NCBI GenBank assembly: GCA_944548615.1
Contig: OX155955.1
Span: 15,564,818 to 15,628,817, forward strand
DNA length: 64,000 bases
Direction of reading: 5' to 3'
Source of the DNA: Micropterix aruncella
Lineage: Eukaryota; Arthropoda; Insecta; Lepidoptera; Micropterigidae
In this document: one piece after another, positions 1-64,000 of the stretch
Layout: every line of letters begins with the position of its first letter
Numbering within the stretch: position 1 is the first letter of the stretch
Notes under the pieces: generated by a model
The model's database searches: none
What the model saw: the letters and a program-made list of their open reading frames with translations, nothing else
Told to the model about the DNA's origin: nothing
Program-made: the position numbers and the translations under genes

Positions 1-335
1 TTTGAAAGGCGCAAGTACGACCCCTAAAGAACAGTGATGTCACCTTTTGACGTTTCCGCCTGAACCAACGAGAATAGAGACGTCATTGCCGTAACCGTAG
101 CGTTCGACACCTTCTTAAACGTCAGAAAAGCGGTTTTTACGACTTTTACAGTCGACTTTTAAGTCAAGTTGTGACTTAATTACGACGTTACGAAAATGAA
201 GCAGAAAACTTCGGAAAAATAGTAGACGCCAGAAAACGTGTGCAAATGACACCGAAACATGTAATTACATGGATCTGCACACGGAAAAGCATGAATCGCG
301 AAAGAAATGTCATGAAAAAAGCAGTTTTTGTTACA
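1..335 (-). repeat. LTR, left copy (3' LTR of the minus-strand element, cut by window edge)
   Basis: It matches 2732-3068 almost base for base and ends in the same tttttgttaca, which on the minus strand reads TGTAAC at the LTR start. Downstream (336-900) is element-internal sequence that is also seen at 63641-64000. Confidence 0.7.
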
Positions 336-1106
336 GCCCCCCTTCCAAAAAGAAATCGGAAGAGCCAACGAACGATTTCAAATGAATCGTCCCGATTCTA
401 GCTCCACTCTCATGGGTTAACAAAAACGCCACAACGTCTATAACAGTGTATAAGACAGGAAAAAAAATACTCTTCTAAACCAAATGACCAAGCTACCTTC
501 AATAAGGGTAAACAAGTCTACAAAAACATACAAATAAATAAACAAAATCTTCCCGTTAACTAAAGTGGAAAACCTGGTAGGTAAGTTCTGCAGAGGTCAA
601 CTGCCATTTGAAACTCTCCACTTTCCCGTAGAGAACACAAAACTACTTCAACAACAAAACTACTACTTACCATGGAAGCACAAAGCCCATGTAAAAGAAA
701 AACAACAAAACCTGGTGTCCTAAACAACCGTAATAAACCACCCCTCCTACTGAAGGAACACCAACAACGTCCAATAATCAAACCAAATACTGGCTGTGGA
801 CAAAAGAAACCGATGACTATATTGTTAGACCACGACAGAACTAAAACCTCCTCCGGTATTTGAAAAATGTCCAATACTACCTTTCATACCATCACCTTGC
901 ATACTTCCCTCGCATGACATAAATTCAATCTACAGTGTTGCTAGACAGGTTTACTAGCAAGACTGATCTCAAACGAAATGATTTCAGTGATAGTAACCAC
1001 TCGGTACTACACCTTTGTAAGGAACACATTTTTAAAGTCGATCTAGTCGAACTCATAAAGACAACTTTCCGAAAAATGTTAACGAGAGACATACAAATTA
1101 CACAAA

Positions 1107-2143
1107 TTACTTAGACCCTTTAGGATTTAATTTGAAATCCTTAATATGCCAAGAGCCAATATTCTTTCCCTGAGCATTAACCAACTCGTATACCAGAGCC
1201 GACAGTTTCTTGACTATCCGACATTTTTCATAACGTGGGGCAAACTTTGAAATAAAATAATTCCCCGCATTGCTCAAGAAGTACGTTTTCTTGTAAACCG
1301 TATCGCCCACCTCAAACCCGCAGGACGGTGTTTACGGTCATAATACGTTTTATTGTGAGCATGCGCATTATCAAGTTTCTTCCTCACGGTATGAAAAACA
1401 CCGGAAAGTTCGCTCAGATCTTGAGCGTAGGACAAACGACTGCCAAAAAGGACCTCAGCTTGGGACTCAGGAGATTGAGTATAAAACGAACCGTCTAAGA
1501 TAGGTTCTCGACCATGAACCAAGAAGAAAGGACTGAAACCCGTAGCCTCCGAAACGGCCGAATTGATCGCCATCTGAATGGCAGAAAGGTGGAGGTCACA
1601 AGAGCGATGGTCGTTTTTTACAGACAACGCCAACGCCGTGACAACTCCTCGATTCCGCCTCTCAGTTGGATTGACCTGAGGGCAATACTTCGGATTTAGG
1701 TAAACCTTAGGTATCCGATACTTGGACATTAGTTCGGTAAACTCCTTTCCAATAAATTGTTTTCCGTTGTCGGAAATAACGTACTGAGGGACACCAAAAC
1801 GCAGGAAAACTTCATGCTCCATGATACGACTCACGATTTTGCTAGTAGCCCTCTTTAAAGGGAAAAGCAAACAGTATTTACTGAAACAACAAGTAACTAC
1901 TAGTATGTGAATATTCCGATCTCTCGTCATCGGATAGGGACCCAACAAATCGACGGAGACCATCTGGAAAGGGAAAGAACAAGACTTTGGATTGCCTAAC
2001 TGACCCAAAGGAGAAATATTTGGGTGTTTATACTGTTGGCAAGTTTCACATTGGGAAATGAATTTGACCACATCTCCGTGCAAATTCGGCCAAAAATAGC
2101 GCATTGCTAGGCGACGATGAGTTTTAAAAACCCCAAAATGCAT
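1107..2143 (-). pseudogene. gypsy integrase and pol C-terminus, frameshifted
   Basis: The minus-strand reading frame at 1274-2143 shows the HHCC zinc-binding end (His, His, then CETCQQYK). It also shows the catalytic-core acidic residues in VDLLGP, ISDNGKQF and NPTERRNR, which is the D,D-E layout of retroviral-type integrases. Near 1274-1310 the frame shifts, and the second reading (1107-1310) carries the usual gypsy pol tail (YELVNAQGKNIGSWHIKDFK). The enzyme would insert element cDNA into the chromosome. This copy is broken by the frameshift and has no upstream pol domains. Confidence 0.8.
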
Positions 2144-2731
2144 AGACAGATCGGACGCATGGTTATCGTGTATAAGCTTCTCTCGGAGAGGTAAGGGTTA
2201 AAGCTGAAACTAAAAAAACCAGCACTCGATAGAAAAAAAATTAAGCACAAGATTTAACAGGGTGGGTAAGTCTCACAAGTTTGTCACTGGTTTTGCCCGG
2301 AGGTAGCAATTCTTCCTTCAGCTGTAAAAAAAAGAAATGAGAACACGTTGCTTCTTCTCAGCGTTCTTTATTCCGCTTCTCCACGGGCACAGCAAAACGA
2401 AGAAGGTGCAAGGCACACGATGTATAAATAACTGCACAGCACAGCAGTATATGGATATCTTCCAAAAGTTGACAGTAGGTAGGTCCGGAATTTGAACACT
2501 CCGATCTCAAAAATGCTCCAAGAAGCAGGCCGCCACGCTACGGCAGTTGATGCTTTACAGGTGTATTATTGATAGTAAATTGTATAAAAATAGAGGTGCT
2601 CGCCCGCCCGTCAGAAAAAGAACTACATGAATTAAAAACTGCGCCGCGTTATACTCGTCGGCAGCGACGCCGATCCTCAGCCCCTCTTACGCCTGCGCTT
2701 CCACACTCCAAAATCACAAAAGCATGCCATT

Positions 2732-3068
2732 TTTGAAAGGCGCAAGTACGACCCCGAAAGAACAGTGATGTCACCTTTTGACGTTTCCGCCTGAACCAAT
2801 GAGAATAGAGACGTCATTGCCGTAACCGTAGCGTTCGACACCTTCTTAAACGTCAGAAAAACGGTTTTTACGACTTTTACAGTCGACTTTTAAGTCAAGT
2901 TGTGACTTAATTACGACGTTACGAAAATGAAGCAGAAAACTTCGGAAAAATAGTAGAGACGCCAGAAAACGTGTGCAAATGACACCGAAACATGTAATTA
3001 CATGGATCTGCACACGGAAAAGCATGAATCGCGAAAGAAATGTCATGAAAAAAGCAGTTTTTGTTACA
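2732..3068 (-). repeat. LTR, right copy (5' LTR of the minus-strand element)
   Basis: Direct repeat of 1-335. Its true left boundary may extend further into 2270-2731, which cannot be tested because the other copy is cut by the window edge. Confidence 0.65.
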
Positions 3069-4013
3069 AACTTATTTTTCATAAATTACACATTAAGTTA
3101 AACGTCAAAATACATTATTCGAAAGTGTAAAATGGATTATGCGCAGAAACAATGTTCACGAGCCCGCATCGACCTTCAAACTGCAGCACGAATGTTTATG
3201 CAGCTGCCGACGGCACGGCCTGCAGCCGACCCGCGCGTCGACAATTGGGTCAACGTGAGATCGGTGGATCTTCGTCTCAAACTGTCGTTGCAACGATGGG
3301 ACTGTTCTTGGAAATTCAGAAATCTTTATTTTTAACGAATTATTTATAAAGTTGCCTGTTTGCTGATATTGATCAACGCACTTTAAGGGAGCCGGTTAAT
3401 TAAAACTCACTCGGTATACTATGTGCCTGCAAATCTTCCTTCTCTACCTCTCTCTTCGAGCGGTGTAATATCTAAAATATACGAAAATATAATAATCTAC
3501 AGAGACATCGATGCGGGGCCTTTCTTTCCCAAAATGGCAATGTCCCCTCTTGTGTTTTAGGTGCGGCCGGTTTGGCAATTAAACGATAACAAAATTGATG
3601 AGTAAATCGAGTAACGACTAAAGGTTAACATTTACCGGTGGATACTTAGATAGTCCGCCACGCGCCGACGACGTGCACCGCTTTTTTGAACGTCGAGCTA
3701 GGGGGGGAGGGGGAAGGGGCTTGCCCTTGCCCCTCCAGGGTGACAGAGGAAATATAGGGATGGGCGACGATCTGTGACTCTCGATCGCAACCTGACAACT
3801 CAACAACATCGACACTACTCGCCAAAATTGAACCAATTAGTCGTTTAACCGGTGACCGTTAATATTCAAATGCCTAAATCCTTAATTTCTTAATTTTTAG
3901 ATCAGTTTTTCGTAAGGTCTATTGGGCCAATCCCTGTGGGGTTTCAATCTTTGCAATTGCATATTATTAACCAGCTTTGCAGCAGCCTACAGATGCTTTT
4001 CTTATTATTTTAG
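3069..4013. other. Intron or upstream sequence, no confident gene
   Basis: It ends in a good 3' splice site (cttattattttag before 4014). The stretch 3147-3262 is richer in GC and has weak exon-like borders, but no frame was recognised as part of the host gene (see rejected items). 3690-3740 is a purine/pyrimidine-rich low-complexity patch. Confidence 0.5.
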
Positions 4014-61943
<57,930 letters not shown>

Positions 61944-62449
61944 GTGAGTATGACCAGTTTCGCTTTTTACTCCCTTTACGCTTTTTACTCCCGAACTCCC
62001 CCGCGCGTGATTCCACCTGCTGCATTCCCCGTTTGACTCGTAATCTAGGGGTCTTTGACCTAAGCGACTCGCTAGGAACGATTAGTTGGTGAATTATTTT
62101 TATTTAGGAGCGATTTCGGCGGAAACGTGAAATCTCAACCCCTTTAAAAAAAAGCTTTACACCAAAAAACGTCGTTTTTTTCTCGTTTAGCTCGATGCAC
62201 AGAATCACCCTTTGAAAAAAAGGGAAAAATTTTTGGTCGCCAACACCACTTAGTGTTGGGCAAAATTTAGTCAAGACTAACGATTGAATATGTTAATCGT
62301 GATGGACGACTAACGATTGATTTGTTTAATCGTCCCACGTGTCTTAACGATTGATTAGTTTCAATCGTAATCATGACAAAAAAATTGTGGTTGATATTCT
62401 CGGACAGAGGTCAACCAAGTTTTGCAAGTTTTTCGTCAGTCGACGCTTA
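61944..62449. other. Intron 20, first part
   Basis: At about 62278-62370 the phrase taacgattga recurs three times next to agtgttgggcaa, the type of end seen in some hAT MITEs. A matching second end was not found. Confidence 0.45.
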
Positions 62450-62607
62450 GTCCGTCGGTCGGTCGGTTGCTCGCTGGTCGGCCGGTCGATTGGTCGGTCG
62501 GTGGGTTGGCCGGTCGGTCGGCCGATCGGTGGGTCGGTCGGACGGCCGGTCGGTCGGCCAGTTGGTGGGTCGGCCGGTCGGTAGTCGGTCGGTCGGTCGG
62601 TTGCAAC
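62450..62607. repeat. GGTC-rich simple repeat
   Basis: About 160 bp made of ggtcggtcgg and variants (ggccggtc, gttggtgg). All frames on both strands give Arg/Gly/Ser/Val repeats, which are not genes. Confidence 0.9.
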
Positions 62608-62959
62608 CGGTCGGGTGATTGATGGTGATTAAACGGTAATTTACACAAAATATTGAACTCCTGCACTAAATAAGGCCGTAATCTTTAAAAGGTTTTCGTT
62701 CTCCCTGCTTGCAACAGAAGCACGTCTGTCACCTTCGCCATTTTGCACAGGAAGGAAGTGACTTATGCCGGTTTTCATTTGATTTGGCCCTCAGAAAATC
62801 TTTTTCTCCCAGAAAACCCAAAAAGAAACACATATATATTCGCGTTCGAACGCAAATATATTCGCGTTCCACACGAAAAAAGTTCGCGTTTAATACGACC
62901 CGAAGTCACCACTCCTCACAGATCCCGTCTTGTCACGTGTGCGCCGAACGCCAACGTGT

Positions 62960-64000
62960 TCCTGCCACAGGTTGTGGGGTTGATTTCCTTCAAATGTAGG
63001 CAAAAATCCAGGTGAAATTGAAGGGGGAGGTTAGATCTTCACATTCCGTGTCAATTTACGTCACCTTAGCAGCAATTATAAGCAAAAACAGAGGTCAAAC
63101 AAAGGTGCCACCCGCTGTCGAATAAGAAACACAGCCGTTAAAACGGAGCCGATCAGGCGCAGAAACTAAACCCAAATGAATGTAAAATCTTACCAGCAAA
63201 ATCAAGAACACTTTACTTTAAAAAAAATAACGCCTCCCGGTCAAAAACTACAGCATCACGGCAGATTACGGTGGTTTTCTTCTCCAGCAAATTTCTCACC
63301 TCCTCTCTTTCGCCATATTGTTCCGCCACCACCGAATTTGATAGATCTCATTCGTTCATGGCAACGTTCAGTTTGGCCAGTATCGCTCTTTAATAAAATC
63401 AAAACCGCGGTCTCGACCAATCACGTGAGAGCTCGGAGCATCCCTGTCTGTCAAAACCTACATTTACGAAAGTTCGCGAACATGGTTTATTTAATTGTCA
63501 AAATATGGGAGGAATGCATGAAAACAGCGAAAACCACCAGGAAACATAAAAAACACCGGTAAACCATAAAAACGGGTTCGGCGAACATACCGGCACACCG
63601 GTGCGAAAACAAAACAACAAAAAATGCGGTTTTTGTTACAGCCCCCTTCCGAAAAAGAAATCGGAAGAGCCAACGAACGATTTCAAACGAATCATCCCGA
63701 TTCAATTTCTCCTACTATAAGATAACAAAACCGCCAAAGCATATACTACCAAGCAAATACGAAAACTCCTTGTTTAATCACTCGAAAAAACTCTCCCTCT
63801 CTTAGGGAGGAAACGACCCTATTGGGACATACGAAAAATACTAAAACAAAAATAACTTCTCCCCGTTAACTATGGGTGAAAACCTGATAAGTAAGTTACT
63901 GCAGAGGTCAACTGCCATTTTAAACTCTACTTGACCGTAGAGAAAAAACAAAACTACTACATAAATAAAATACAACTTCTCATGGGACGCACAAGGCCCA
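62960..64000 (-). mobile_element. Second gypsy-like element, LTR and start of interior, running out of the window
   Basis: 63300-63640 is LTR-like (same end tgcggtttttgttaca as the solo LTR). 63641-64000 aligns with 336-700 at the left edge: the ccttccraaaaagaaatcgg block, cgaacgatttcaaa, gtaagtt-ctgcagaggtcaac. It has the same orientation as the left-edge element. The left boundary is approximate. Confidence 0.65.

Larger units (their letters stand above)
1..3068 (-). mobile_element. Ty3/gypsy-type LTR retrotransposon, internally deleted
   Basis: Two direct repeats of about 335 bp (1-335 and 2732-3068) flank an integrase-coding stretch read on the minus strand. The left copy begins at or before the window edge, so its full LTR length is unknown. 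Only about 2.4 kb lies between the repeats, and the integrase is the only recognisable pol part. Gag, protease, reverse transcriptase and RNase H are missing, so the copy is non-autonomous. The two LTRs differ by several substitutions and a short indel near 2957, so this is not a very recent insertion. A related sequence recurs at the right edge of the window. Confidence 0.75.

Noticed and set aside
3147..3335. A GC-richer block with AG/GT borders that could be an exon before 4014
   Set aside because: The acceptor has no pyrimidine tract. The frame that would join exon 1 in phase 0 (KQCSRARIDLQTAARMFMQL) has no resemblance to KMT2C/D, and the better-looking frame (FTSPHRPSNCSTNVYAAAD) does not join in phase. 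Kept only as a weak possibility.
62351..62666. ORFs rich in Val-Gly-Arg-Ser or Pro-Thr-Asp-Arg
   Set aside because: Translation of the GGTC-rich simple repeat, not a gene.

Overview
The window is animal nuclear DNA, most likely from an insect. It has AT-rich introns packed with mariner, Penelope, P/THAP, Helitron, gypsy and jockey/CR1-like elements, and short exons with consensus GT-AG splice sites. The order was not determined. One host gene fills it on the + strand: the orthologue of the histone H3K4 methyltransferase KMT2C/KMT2D (MLL3/MLL4; Drosophila Lpt plus trr). I could chain 20 coding exons from 4014 to 61943. Every splice phase agrees and the chain gives exactly 3693 codons. The 5' end (N-terminal PHD fingers) and the 3' end (rest of FYRN, FYRC, SET, post-SET) lie outside the window. 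Because the HMG box (in Drosophila, on Lpt) and the extended PHD plus FYRN (in Drosophila, on trr) sit in one collinear exon chain, the gene has the undivided ancestral form, which argues against a Drosophila-like fly.

Layout: 1-3068, an internally deleted gypsy element; 4014-11000, exons 1-8 including the HMG box, with a small mariner and a solo LTR in introns; 11000-15470, an intron with a MITE, a long hairpin and a jockey-like LINE; 15473-26238, exons 9-15 with three mariner relics, a hAT-like MITE and a dispersed repeat pair; 26239-47043, a 20.8 kb intron; 47044-55386, exons 16-19, including a 1278-nt exon built mostly of a Met-Ser-Pro-Gln minisatellite; 55963-61943, a giant 5981-nt exon ending with a zinc knuckle, extended PHD and the start of FYRN; 62450-64000, a GGTC-rich simple repeat and the start of a second gypsy copy.

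The 20.8 kb intron is the most unusual part. A Penelope-like retroelement (minus strand, GIY-YIG endonuclease) is split by a P-superfamily DNA transposon with about 39-bp terminal inverted repeats, a 7-bp target duplication and a THAP-domain exon. That transposon carries Helitrons and MITEs. The left part of the nest, together with the end of a neighbouring LINE, has then been duplicated in tandem as a 5279-bp unit (27730-33008 and 33009-38287) with no differences at the places compared.

No tRNA, rRNA, CRISPR or prokaryotic feature was seen.
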